From the NCBI GenBank assembly GCA_965247035.1, contig CBDFGJ010000003.1:992001-1056000 (forward strand): DNA of 64,000 bases, in the 5' to 3' direction. Below the pieces are notes generated by a model. It was not told where the DNA came from. It saw nothing but the letters and a program-made list of their open reading frames with translations, and ran no database searches. The position numbers were made by a program, and so were the translations under genes. Of the stretch, positions 47,094 to 55,438 are shown one piece after another. This stretch comes from Azophilus sp965247035. Lineage in GTDB: Bacteria; Pseudomonadota; Gammaproteobacteria; Pseudomonadales; Azotimanducaceae. Numbering within the stretch: the stretch's first letter is position 1; each line of letters starts with the position of its first letter.

Positions 47094-47220
47094 GGAACCT
47101 CTGAAACATTGGCAGGTTTTCGCAGTGCAACAGACCGGTTTTTTCGATGATATGTAACTAATTGAAAATAAAAGATAAATTATTGCGATGGCCAATCCTT
47201 GGAATTTAATCAGAGGGTCC
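47094..47220. mobile_element. MITE-like element, copy 4 (127 bp)
   Basis: Left end GGAACCTCTGAAAC after CTAG; right end AATCAGAGGGTCC before TTAG. It is the same family and orientation as the other three copies but lacks 13 bases of the core. It lies between the PatB-type gene and grxD, where no other feature is seen in 47001-47350. Confidence 0.85.
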
Positions 47221-47350
47221 TTAGGCTGAGATTTCATGCCGGATCCTCTCTCATCTCCAAGAAGCGGTGATCCCGCCTAGGCGTATGTCACCCCAAGCCC
47301 CTTGCTGTACAATGCCGCCCATTCCATGCAATAGGTTAAAGGCAAATCTT

Positions 47351-47689
47351 ATGGTCGATACACCAAACGATCCAGTGCTAGCCGCCATTAAGGAACAGAC
47401 TGAACAACATCCGATTATACTCTACATGAAAGGGTCGCCCAACGCCCCGCAATGTGGGTTTTCCGCGCAGACCGTGCAGTGTCTAATCGCTTGTGGCCAA
47501 CGCTTTTCCTATGTGGATGTGCTCAGTAATCCGGACATCCGCGCCGCCTTGCCGGGGTACGCCAATTGGCCTACGTTTCCCCAACTTTGGGTCGGTGGCG
47601 AACTGATTGGCGGCTGCGACATTGTCACGGAGATGCATGAGGCCGGAGAGCTTGAGCCGTTGATTAAGGAAGCGGTGGAGACGGCTTAA
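47351..47689 (+). CDS. grxD: Monothiol glutaredoxin GrxD
   Basis: A 112-residue monothiol glutaredoxin that carries a [2Fe-2S] cluster with glutathione and takes part in iron-sulfur trafficking. The active site is CGFS at residues 35-38, followed by WPTFPQLWVGGELIGGCDI, the glutathione-binding region. ATG 47351 after AAAGG gives the normal length. It stands alone. Confidence 0.93.
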   Translation: MVDTPNDPVLAAIKEQTEQHPIILYMKGSPNAPQCGFSAQTVQCLIACGQRFSYVDVLSNPDIRAALPGYANWPTFPQLWVGGELIGGCDIVTEMHEAGELEPLIKEAVETA

Positions 47690-47946
47690 AAGCCGGAGTA
47701 TTTTCCAACGCCGCAATTTTACTGCTGCCTCCTGCAAGCTGCCGTCGTGCGAGCGGGTCACCCCAAGCGTTTTCTAAGGGCCGCAATCCTAGGGCGTGGT
47801 CAAGGTCTGTGCATGGGGTAGAGGCTCAAAATCATGGAGCCTGACGGGACCGCCGGCCAGACCAAATGACCAAGGCATTTGCACGGGGTAGGGTGCCGCA
47901 GCGCCTGTGGTGACCGACAGCAGCTTCGACCTGTTTCCTTCCTGAA

Positions 47947-48576
47947 TCAAGACTTCAGCCAAGGGGCTTCCGGCCCTCGGGCCTTGGCCCAGCCGTTGAC
48001 GATGGCGCAGAACAGCAGTGCGCAACGCTCGGCATCGTAAAGGGCGTCATGGGCGTCGTCCTTGTTGTATTCGATGTGCGCACGGGAGCAGGCTTCCCCA
48101 AGGACGGTGTGGCCGTAGGCGACGGCGGCCAAGGCTGCGGTGTCAATGGTGGTGAAGGGATGGAGGGGGTCCCATTTGGCTTTCGTGCGCTTGGCCGCTT
48201 GGCGTAGAAAAGCGGCGTCGAAGGCAGCGTTGTGAGCAACAAGGACGCCTCGGTGGCAACCATGGAGCTTGATGCCTTGGCGCACCATTTTGAATAGCTG
48301 CTTCATGGCTTCGTCCTCAGAGATAGCCGCCCGCTTTGGGTCGTTCAGGTTGATCCCATTCACCCGCAGGGAGCTGGGGTCGATGACGGATTGTGCGAAC
48401 GGCCGCACCGCCCAGCGCTGTCTCGTGTTGATGACGAGTTCTCCATCATCGAATCTTAACGTCAACGCGGCAATCTCCAGTACGCCGTGGCGCTCCGGGT
48501 CGAATCCGCTAGTCTCAACGTCAACCACGATCGGCAGAAAACCGCGGAATCTCGTCGCCATGTCGGGGTCGCTCAT
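47947..48576 (-). CDS. rnt: Ribonuclease T
   Basis: A DEDD-type 3'-5' exoribonuclease of 209 residues that trims the 3' ends of tRNA and other stable RNAs. Exo I is VVDVETSGFDP, Exo II lies in VLVAHNAAFDAAFL, and Exo III in HDALYDAERCA. RNase T is restricted to gammaproteobacteria and is commonly near argG and grxD, as here. ATG 48576 matches the family start. Confidence 0.93.
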   Translation of the reverse strand: MSDPDMATRFRGFLPIVVDVETSGFDPERHGVLEIAALTLRFDDGELVINTRQRWAVRPFAQSVIDPSSLRVNGINLNDPKRAAISEDEAMKQLFKMVRQGIKLHGCHRGVLVAHNAAFDAAFLRQAAKRTKAKWDPLHPFTTIDTAALAAVAYGHTVLGEACSRAHIEYNKDDAHDALYDAERCALLFCAIVNGWAKARGPEAPWLKS

Positions 48577-48805
48577 GTTGTGTCCTGAACAGTTTGAGCC
48601 CAACTCTTGTGCGGGTTCGCCAGCTTTGAGGCGGAGTCAGGCGGCGGCTGGCAGTGCTTCGACCATGCAAGATGCTCGAACGGAGTCCTGAGGTCAAGGG
48701 AGTCGCCGCATCAATTGAGTCTACAGTGGAAATATTATCGCGCATTTATATGGGCGGACGAGCCGAGGGTATGATGCTCGCCTTGCATAGAGGTTGTTTT
48801 GCGTG

Positions 48806-50017
48806 ATGAAGAAAATTGTGTTGGCCTATTCCGGCGGATTGGACACTTCGGTGATCTGCCGCTGGCTGCAGGAAGTCCATCAGACCGAGGTGGTGACCTT
48901 CACCGCCGATATCGGCCAGGGTGAGGAGGTGGAGCCGGCCCGCGCCAAGGCCAAGGCCATGGGCGTGCGGGAAATCCATATTGAGGATCTGCGTGAGGAG
49001 TTCGTGCGGGACTACGTCTTTCCCATGCTCCGCGCCAACACGCTCTATGAGGGTGAATATCTTCTTGGCACCAGCATCGCCCGGCCCCTCATCGCCAAAC
49101 GCTTGGTGGAGATCGCCCGGCAGAGCGGTGCCGAGGCCATCTCCCACGGCGCCACCGGCAAGGGCAATGACCAAGTGCGTTTTGAACTTGGGGCCTACGC
49201 CCTGAACCCGGACATCAAGGTCATCGCTCCTTGGCGGGAGTGGGATCTTAAGTCGCGGGAAGCGTTGATGGCGTTCTGCGAACGGCATCAAATTCCCGTG
49301 GACCATCAGCGGGGGGCGAAGGCGCCCTATTCGATGGACGCCAACCTGCTGCACATTTCCTATGAAGGAGGCGGATTGGAGGACCCTTGGGCAGCGCCGG
49401 ACGAAGCCATGTGGCGTTGGACCACGGCGCCGGAAGCCGCGCCCGACCAGCCGGTGCTGGTTGAAATAGGGTTTTCCAATGGCGATGCGGTGACGCTTGA
49501 TGGCCAAGCCCTCAGTCCTGCGACGCTGCTCGGTCGTTTGAATGAACTCGGTGGCGCTCATGGCGTGGGGCGCGATGATTTGGTGGAAAATCGGGCCGTG
49601 GGCATGAAGTCCCGAGGCTGTTACGAGACCCCCGGTGGAACCATCTTGGTGAAGGCGCATCGGGCCATGGAATCCCTGACCTTGGACCGGGAAGTAGCGC
49701 ACCTCAAGGACGAATTGATGCCGCGCTACGCCAGCCTGATCTACAACGGCTATTGGTGGTCGCCCGAGCGCAAGGTGTTGCAGGCTTTGATTGACGCTTC
49801 GCAAGCGCCGGTGGATGGCGTGGTGCGGCTGAAGCTCTACAAAGGCTTGGTCTCCGTTGTCGGCCGGCGTTCGTCCAGCAGCTTGTATGACGAGGGCATA
49901 GTGACCTTTGAAGACGACCTAGGCGCCTATGATCAGGCCGATGCGACCGGCTTCATTCGCTTGAACGCCTTGCGGCTGCGCCTTGGCGCTAAGCTCGGGC
50001 GCAAGCTGACCGATTAG
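48806..50017 (+). CDS. argG: Argininosuccinate synthase
   Basis: Converts citrulline and aspartate to argininosuccinate with ATP. The 403-residue product has the pyrophosphatase-type P-loop AYSGGLDTS near the N-terminus, then TADIGQGEE, SHGATGKGNDQVRFE and SRGCYETPGGT. ATG 48806 overlaps a GTG three bases upstream; an AGAGG ribosome site precedes it. With argD and argF, it covers three of the last arginine steps within 10 kb. Confidence 0.96.
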   Translation: MKKIVLAYSGGLDTSVICRWLQEVHQTEVVTFTADIGQGEEVEPARAKAKAMGVREIHIEDLREEFVRDYVFPMLRANTLYEGEYLLGTSIARPLIAKRLVEIARQSGAEAISHGATGKGNDQVRFELGAYALNPDIKVIAPWREWDLKSREALMAFCERHQIPVDHQRGAKAPYSMDANLLHISYEGGGLEDPWAAPDEAMWRWTTAPEAAPDQPVLVEIGFSNGDAVTLDGQALSPATLLGRLNELGGAHGVGRDDLVENRAVGMKSRGCYETPGGTILVKAHRAMESLTLDREVAHLKDELMPRYASLIYNGYWWSPERKVLQALIDASQAPVDGVVRLKLYKGLVSVVGRRSSSSLYDEGIVTFEDDLGAYDQADATGFIRLNALRLRLGAKLGRKLTD

Positions 50018-50037
50018 CTAGGGCCCCTTACCACCAT

Positions 50038-51147
50038 CTAGCTGGGGTCTTCGCCAATGCCGCTCCCGAATTGAAGGAAGCGCACGATGCGGTCATCGGT
50101 TGATGGATGGGATGAGAGGTAGGAGCTCCAGCCACGGTCGGCATCCTCCGACGAGCTGTCCGCCTGCAGGCAATTTTGGAACGCTCTGCTGGGTTGGCCC
50201 GTCTGGTCTGTGGCCAGATACGAGCATTCTAGGCGCTTCATTATGGCTGCGAAGTGCTGTGGCTCAAGGCCGCGTTGGCGCATGTACTCCAGCGCGTAGT
50301 CGTCCGCCTCCCGTTCAAAACTTCGAGACCAAGCCAAGTCCGTGAGCAAGAAGGGGATGCCCCCGATCAGATCCGTGGTGGCGCTTGGATCCCCGGTTAT
50401 CAGGATGAAGGCAATAGTGACCAGAGAATTCTGCGCAATGCGGCGCAGCGCATGGCGGTGAACCAAGTGGCCGAGCTCGTGGCCGTACACGGCTTCAATT
50501 TGCTCATCAGCACTGGCTAGGTTGACCAGTTCATCCGTGAAAACCACGGTGCCGCCGGGCAGGGCGAATGCGTTGGCGCCCAGCCGTGCGCCTTGGCGAA
50601 ACTCCACCCGAACGGGCACCTCAAGTTTTGGGGTTGCGGCCAATAGCCGTTGTCGCAGCTCGTTCTGGCGCGGCTCGCTTAAGGCGCTGGCTTTGAAGTA
50701 GAGGCTGTCGAGCACGAGCAATGTTTGCTCATCTGTGTTTTCAAGAAACTTGGCCGGCATGGCGTAGGCGAAGCCGCGGCCCATGGCGGGCAAGCCGTAC
50801 AGCAGGAATAACCAAACAAGCAATCCTGTAGCGCCGGTGAAGATGATGACGACGCCCCAGCGGCTCTCCAGGCCGTGCAGCAGCCGGTGCAGCTTGTTGT
50901 CGCCGTTGCCGCCAAGCAGATGGTCTACCGCGTCGTTGTCGCTGGTTTCAAATGCCGCGCCGGTGGTCAGAACAAGCCGCCTGGGCGTATTGCCCAATCG
51001 CGCAGAGACCTTCAGTTCCCGCACCAGTCCTTGGTGGATCTCGTGGTCCGTCACAATGCGGTATTGGCCGTTTTCTTGGGCGAGCAGCTTGGCGGGCTTT
51101 TGCTTGGACGTCTTGCCGTCAAACCAAGTGCCGGCAAGTTCGATCAT
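50038..51147 (-). CDS. M48 family metallopeptidase, membrane-anchored
   Basis: A 369-residue zinc peptidase. A cytosolic N-terminal region of about 95 residues precedes a membrane helix (VVIIFTGATGLLVWLFLLYGLP), then the peptidase domain with HELGH at residues 223-227 and third-ligand region SFEREADDYA. It probably acts on misfolded or membrane proteins. The start overlaps the YjgN-like gene stop as ATGA; the two proteins are a recurrent pair in proteobacteria and may work together. Confidence 0.88.
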   Translation of the reverse strand: MIELAGTWFDGKTSKQKPAKLLAQENGQYRIVTDHEIHQGLVRELKVSARLGNTPRRLVLTTGAAFETSDNDAVDHLLGGNGDNKLHRLLHGLESRWGVVIIFTGATGLLVWLFLLYGLPAMGRGFAYAMPAKFLENTDEQTLLVLDSLYFKASALSEPRQNELRQRLLAATPKLEVPVRVEFRQGARLGANAFALPGGTVVFTDELVNLASADEQIEAVYGHELGHLVHRHALRRIAQNSLVTIAFILITGDPSATTDLIGGIPFLLTDLAWSRSFEREADDYALEYMRQRGLEPQHFAAIMKRLECSYLATDQTGQPSRAFQNCLQADSSSEDADRGWSSYLSSHPSTDDRIVRFLQFGSGIGEDPS

Positions 51148-52184
51148 TGACCGATGCCGAGGTCTAGGGCAAGGGCCATTTCACTGCCTAGGGCACTGAC
51201 GTTGTCGGTCTCGGCCGCCACGTAGTCGTCTATAGAGCCGCTTAGCCGCATGCTCAGGCATTGGGCTTTGTAGCGGGCCACCCGCACCCGAGCGAAGGGG
51301 TAAAACAAACCCACGGTCAATATCATGCCGATGACGTTGCCCGCCATCAGCTTGGCGTACCCCGTCGCCGTCATGCTGGTGTTAAAGCGGTGTTGGCCGA
51401 TGCGGGTTCCTTGATAGGCAACGTTGAACATTCCCGCGTTGAACCAAGCCAAGCTCGCCAAATAGCCTGCCGCCACAACTAGCATCCCGAACATCCCTCG
51501 AGCAATCGGTTCAACGACCCAGTAGATGGTGGCAGCTAGTAGGGCCGCCAACGCCAGAATAGCCAAACTGCCGAAAAAGATTTTATAGAATGCACCGTTG
51601 CCGGCACTGAATTCAAAGCTCGTGGTGCCGTATGCGTGGTTGTCAATGCGGTATTGATGCTCTTTCTTAATGGCTAGGGGGAACAGAATAAGCAACGACA
51701 ACGTGCCAAGCAGGGGCCAGACAACATAGGCCATGGCGGCGCCTGCCCAACCGCCGTTGAAGTTGAAGCGAATGTTCCGGTAAGCGCTGTTGACGGCAGT
51801 GAAACGCAGTGAGAACACGACCACCCAAGGCGTCAACGCCACTATCAAAAACGACAGCACAAAGCCTACTAGCGGGTAGAATTGGCTGAGCACCGCAACC
51901 AAGGCTAGGAACGCCACCGCCACCAGCCTGCCCTTCAGGATGGCGATGGGCGATGCCAAGTAGCTAAAGGCGTTTCCTGCAAGCCAAGTGTTGCCGTAAA
52001 AGTAGTTGAGGGTTCTCACTTTGGCCCAAGCGGAGTAAATGCCCAAGGTGAGGATGGAAAGAAAGATGTTGACGATCCAGATGCGGAAGAACTCGCTACC
52101 CTTGCCGGTGAACCCGAAAGGAGCAAGCGATTCAATGTGCTGGTCTTGCAGGCCGGCTTCAGCCTGTTGAGCGACGGATTCCAT
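51144..52184 (-). CDS. DUF898 (YjgN-like) membrane protein
   Basis: A 346-residue multi-pass inner-membrane protein. It begins with FGFTGKGSEFFRIWIVNIFLS and TLGIYSAWAKVRTLNYFYGNT, diagnostic of DUF898, and repeats a related half later (YPFARVRVARYKAQ). About six to seven membrane helices are present. The function is unknown. It is the first gene of a two-gene unit with the M48 peptidase. Confidence 0.86.
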   Translation of the reverse strand: MESVAQQAEAGLQDQHIESLAPFGFTGKGSEFFRIWIVNIFLSILTLGIYSAWAKVRTLNYFYGNTWLAGNAFSYLASPIAILKGRLVAVAFLALVAVLSQFYPLVGFVLSFLIVALTPWVVVFSLRFTAVNSAYRNIRFNFNGGWAGAAMAYVVWPLLGTLSLLILFPLAIKKEHQYRIDNHAYGTTSFEFSAGNGAFYKIFFGSLAILALAALLAATIYWVVEPIARGMFGMLVVAAGYLASLAWFNAGMFNVAYQGTRIGQHRFNTSMTATGYAKLMAGNVIGMILTVGLFYPFARVRVARYKAQCLSMRLSGSIDDYVAAETDNVSALGSEMALALDLGIGQ

Positions 52185-52354
52185 GCTGGCGGATGCTCCT
52201 GTTTAGGCGCTGTTTTGTGGCCACAACGCTGCAGTTGAAAAAGTTCGGCGAAAAGCCTGTTGACGCCCTGTGGCGCCCTTCTTCAGCCTTGGATTGTACT
52301 ACCGCTTGCATGGAACCATCTTAAACGGAGCGGGCCGGATTAGACCTTGGTTCG

Positions 52355-52462
52355 GAGTGTTCTTGCGGCGCGTGCCTGTCGGCGCACGGCCCCGTCGTTG
52401 TGCCGGGGATGGGCGCAGGCGCGAGCTTAAGAGGCCGACCGGCAAGCGCCCCAAGAACACTC
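52355..52462. repeat. Long imperfect inverted repeat (30-bp arms)
   Basis: The arms 52355-52384 and 52433-52462 are inverted copies matching at 27 of 30 positions by my reading; both outer ends start GAGTGTTCTTG. The 48-base loop is GC-rich. There is no T-run after either arm, so it is not a typical terminator. It lies in the 393-base gap between nth and the YjgN-like gene, which otherwise shows no gene. Confidence 0.75.
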
Positions 52463-52577
52463 TTGGACCTGGACGCTCGGATTGGACCCACCCTGAACCC
52501 GTTCTGTTGCTGGCGTGGCAGTGGGATGGCTTGCCGCCGCGGGTGGCGTAGACCAAGCTGCTGCTTTGTGGACGGGA

Positions 52578-53216
52578 TCATTCGCCATCGGACTTGCTGG
52601 GAAATTCGCATAGATCTTCAATGACGCAAGCCCCGCAACGGGGTTTCCTAGCGGTGCAGATGTAGCGGCCGTGCAGAATCAGCCAGTGGTGGGCGTCCTT
52701 CAGGTAGGGCTTGGGAATCCACCGCAGTAGCCCATCCTCCACCTTGCGCACGTTTTTGCCGGGCGCTAAGCGGGTGCGGTTGGCAAGGCGGAAAATGTGT
52801 GTGTCTACGGCCATGGTCGGTTCGCCGAAGGCGGTGTTCAACACCACGTTGGCGGTTTTGCGCCCAACCCCCGGCAAAGCCTCAAGGGCCTGTCGTTGCC
52901 GAGGCACTAAGCCGTTGTGGCGTTGCAGCAGGAGTTCGCAGGTCTTGATGATGTTGCTGGTCTTGGTGTTGAACAGCCCGATGCTCTTGATGTAGGGCTT
53001 CAGGCCCTCCACGCCCAAGGCGAGTATGGCCGTTGGGGTGTTGGCCACCTTGAACAGGGGTTGGGTGGCCTTGTTGACGCTTACATCCGTGGCTTGGGCG
53101 GACAACACCACCGCCACCAGCAGTTCAAACGGCGAAGCGTATTGCAGTTCCGTGGTGGGGTTGGGGTTTTCGGCCTTCAGCCGTTCAAATATCTGCGTTC
53201 TCTTTTGTTGGTTCAT
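52578..53216 (-). CDS. nth: Endonuclease III
   Basis: A 212-residue DNA glycosylase/AP lyase that removes oxidised pyrimidines. The helix-hairpin-helix LPGVGRKTA has catalytic Lys120, the catalytic Asp is in AVDTHIF (138), and the [4Fe-4S] loop cysteines are 187, 194, 197 and 203. It is downstream of rnfE, the usual place in gammaproteobacteria. Confidence 0.96.
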   Translation of the reverse strand: MNQQKRTQIFERLKAENPNPTTELQYASPFELLVAVVLSAQATDVSVNKATQPLFKVANTPTAILALGVEGLKPYIKSIGLFNTKTSNIIKTCELLLQRHNGLVPRQRQALEALPGVGRKTANVVLNTAFGEPTMAVDTHIFRLANRTRLAPGKNVRKVEDGLLRWIPKPYLKDAHHWLILHGRYICTARKPRCGACVIEDLCEFPSKSDGE

Positions 53217-53305
53217 GGAGCTGCGCGTTCCTGCATGGCGTCAGCCATCCCGTTGTTGCGCAAGGCGCTTCAGGTTCCGCGGAAGGCACCGTCCAGTCAG
53301 ATTCT

Positions 53306-53953
53306 TCAACGGCTCCTCCATGCGTTGCCAAGGCCGAGCAACAGCCCCGCTATGATAAAAGCGCCGGGCGGCAGCAACGCCAGCAGCAGCGGCCCTTCGT
53401 CGGTCAGATCAATTCGCCAGTTGGCGGTAGCTGGGCCGAACAGGTGCTCCATGCCAGCGAGAAGGGTGCCTTGGCCGAGCGCCTCGCGCACCGCGCCGAG
53501 GGCGATGAGGGCGATGGCGAAGCCGGCGGCGGTGCCTAGGGCGTCCAAGCAGGCTTGGACCGGCGGTTGCCGGCTGGCGAATGCTTCCATGCGTCCTAGT
53601 ATCATGCAGTTGGAGACGATGATCTGCACGAACAGCGCGATGCGCAAGTAGAGGTCGAAAGCATAGGCCTCAAGCAGCATGACGCTTAGGGTGGTGAAGG
53701 TGGCGATGATGAGCACGAAGCACGGCAGGCGCGCCGTTTGCGGAATCCAAGTGCGCAAGGCGGAGATCGCAAACGCGGAGCCGAGCAGCACGAAGCCGCT
53801 GGCCAAGGCCAGCCCCACGGCGTTGACCAAACTGTTGCTGACCGCCAACAGCGGGCACAACCCGAGTAGTTGCGCCCAAGCCGGGTTGCGCTCTATGGCG
53901 GCGTCCTTGAATGTCCCGCTCGGCTTGGTGCTGGAGGCCGCTAGCTGGCTCAT
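53306..53953 (-). CDS. rnfE: Rnf electron transport complex subunit E
   Basis: A six-helix inner-membrane subunit of 215 residues, homologous to RnfA and to NqrD. NPAWAQLLGLCPLLAVSNSLVNAVGL, NCMILGRMEAFASR and GPLLLALLPPGAFIIAGLLLG are conserved. The Cys in the two inverted half-repeats are expected to hold a membrane [2Fe-2S] cluster with RnfA. Start overlaps rnfG stop as ATGA. Confidence 0.93.
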   Translation of the reverse strand: MSQLAASSTKPSGTFKDAAIERNPAWAQLLGLCPLLAVSNSLVNAVGLALASGFVLLGSAFAISALRTWIPQTARLPCFVLIIATFTTLSVMLLEAYAFDLYLRIALFVQIIVSNCMILGRMEAFASRQPPVQACLDALGTAAGFAIALIALGAVREALGQGTLLAGMEHLFGPATANWRIDLTDEGPLLLALLPPGAFIIAGLLLGLGNAWRSR

Positions 53954-54435
53954 CTGGCCGCTGCCCTTTCAACCATTTGCCGCATTCCGCGTTTGATGGC
54001 TTCGCTGGTTATGGTGGCGCCGCTCATGGCGTCCACCGCGGACGGGGAAGTGGCCGAAAACTGCAACATCCAAGGTCCTTTGTCCAAGTCGATGAAGTCG
54101 CCTAGGCCAGGCGTTTCCTGATGCCGGGTGACGCGCCCGCCAAGCAGCTTGCCTGCTCGGCTGAAAGCGGCGAGCAAGTGGATCTCGCCGGCGTAGCCAG
54201 CCACTGAAGATCGGCGCAGCCGAGTGCCGCTCGGCAGCCTGATGCTGTTGTTGCGCCAAGTCAGTCCGCTCGGGTCGAATGGTTGTCCGGTCAGTTCAAA
54301 CGCCACTTGCCATGAATGGGCCGTTCGGTTGCGTTCAATGACTGGGCTGGTCAGGGTTTGCACACCCACCAACAGCAGTGCGCAAACCAAGCTGATGCCA
54401 CCTAGGCTAAGCAGGTGCCGAATCATCAACTTCAC
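53950..54435 (-). CDS. rnfG: Rnf electron transport complex subunit G
   Basis: A single-pass periplasmic flavoprotein of 161 residues. An N-terminal membrane helix (HLLSLGGISLVCALLLVGV) precedes the FMN-binding domain, with RHQETPGLGDFI and the flavinylation motif SGAT (Thr141), where ApbE attaches FMN. It is shorter than the common ~200 residues, chiefly between the GLGD loop and SGAT. A second Met three residues in is also a possible start. It overlaps the rnfD end. Confidence 0.9.
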   Translation of the reverse strand: MKLMIRHLLSLGGISLVCALLLVGVQTLTSPVIERNRTAHSWQVAFELTGQPFDPSGLTWRNNSIRLPSGTRLRRSSVAGYAGEIHLLAAFSRAGKLLGGRVTRHQETPGLGDFIDLDKGPWMLQFSATSPSAVDAMSGATITSEAIKRGMRQMVERAAAR

Positions 54436-55387
54436 GGCGCTGTCGGCGGAAAATATGGTCGATCAAGGGTGTTGCCGCGTTGGCGATCAATACAGCGAAG
54501 GCGATGCCATCGGGGTAGCCGCCCCAAGCGCGAATGACGAATGTGATAGCTGCGGTGATGCCGCCAAACAACCATTGTCCGGCTCGAGTGCCCGGATGGG
54601 TGACCGGGTCGGTGATGACAAAGAACGCCGCCAGCAGAGTACCGCCGGCAAACAGATGGAATAGGGGCGGGCCAGCGCTTAGGGAGCTGCCGCCATCGTT
54701 GAAAATCAGCGCCAAAGCGCCCAGCGTGACAAGAAAGGCGCACACCACGCGCCAAGCGATCAGGCCGAGACGCCAGAGCCACAGGCCGGCGACGGCGAAG
54801 GCGAGGTTGGCCCATTCCCAACCTTGGTCGCCAAGATGGCCGAATGCTGGGCTGCGGCTAAAGACTTCCGCCACGGTCAGCCCGTCGCGATACTTGAAGG
54901 CGGTTAGGGCGGTGGCGCCCGTGGTGCCGTCCAGACCTGCTTCGGTGGGCGGTGGCCAAGCGCTCATGGCCAGTGGATAGGAGACTAGGACCAAGGCGTA
55001 CCCGACCATGGCTGGGTTGAAAATGTTGCGGCCAAGGCCGCCGTAGAGCTGCCGGGCCAAAAGCGCGGCGGCGGCGCTGGCGACGGCGATGACATGCCAA
55101 GGCGCTGCGGGCGGCAATGAAAGCGCCAGAATAAGGGCAGTGACGGTCATGGAGCCGTCCCCTAATTTGCACAGGCTCGTGGCGCTGGTTTCGTTTGCGC
55201 GCAGTCGCTGCCCTCGCAGCCAAGCGGCGGCCATGTCCAAACCGCAAGCTATGGGCCAAGCGAGCAGCAGGTTCCAGAGGTAGCCGAGGCCATAGTAATA
55301 GGTTAGAACGCCCAAGCCCGGCAGCATGGCGGCGCAGACCATCCACATGATGCGCCCAATGCCGTTCATGTCATTTTGCGCTTGCAC
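54407..55387 (-). CDS. rnfD: Rnf electron transport complex subunit D
   Basis: A multi-helix membrane flavoprotein of 326 residues, homologous to NqrB. It has ARQLYGGLGRNIFNPAMVGY and the FMN-attachment motif TGATA (Thr159), then FVITDPVTHPGTRAGQWLFG and AWGGYPDGIAFAVLIAN. The start is the first in-frame GTG after the preceding stop; the N-terminus is shorter than usual before the first helix (GRIMWMV). It lies 51 bases after the fused rnfB, exactly where rnfC would normally intervene. Confidence 0.9.
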   Translation of the reverse strand: MQAQNDMNGIGRIMWMVCAAMLPGLGVLTYYYGLGYLWNLLLAWPIACGLDMAAAWLRGQRLRANETSATSLCKLGDGSMTVTALILALSLPPAAPWHVIAVASAAAALLARQLYGGLGRNIFNPAMVGYALVLVSYPLAMSAWPPPTEAGLDGTTGATALTAFKYRDGLTVAEVFSRSPAFGHLGDQGWEWANLAFAVAGLWLWRLGLIAWRVVCAFLVTLGALALIFNDGGSSLSAGPPLFHLFAGGTLLAAFFVITDPVTHPGTRAGQWLFGGITAAITFVIRAWGGYPDGIAFAVLIANAATPLIDHIFRRQRREVDDSAPA

Positions 55388-55438
55388 TGGCGGGATGCGC
55401 TGATGCGCAGAGCGCCCACAGGGTGGGTCCGAAGCTCT

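Noticed and set aside
48746..49804. 352-codon minus-strand open frame
   Set aside because: Antisense shadow of argG.
55388..55438. Possible frameshifted start of RnfD (an ATG overlapping the rnfB stop, open for 23 codons in another frame)
   Set aside because: The overlap is suggestive, but the peptide has no clear similarity to RnfD N-termini; the in-frame GTG gives a workable protein.
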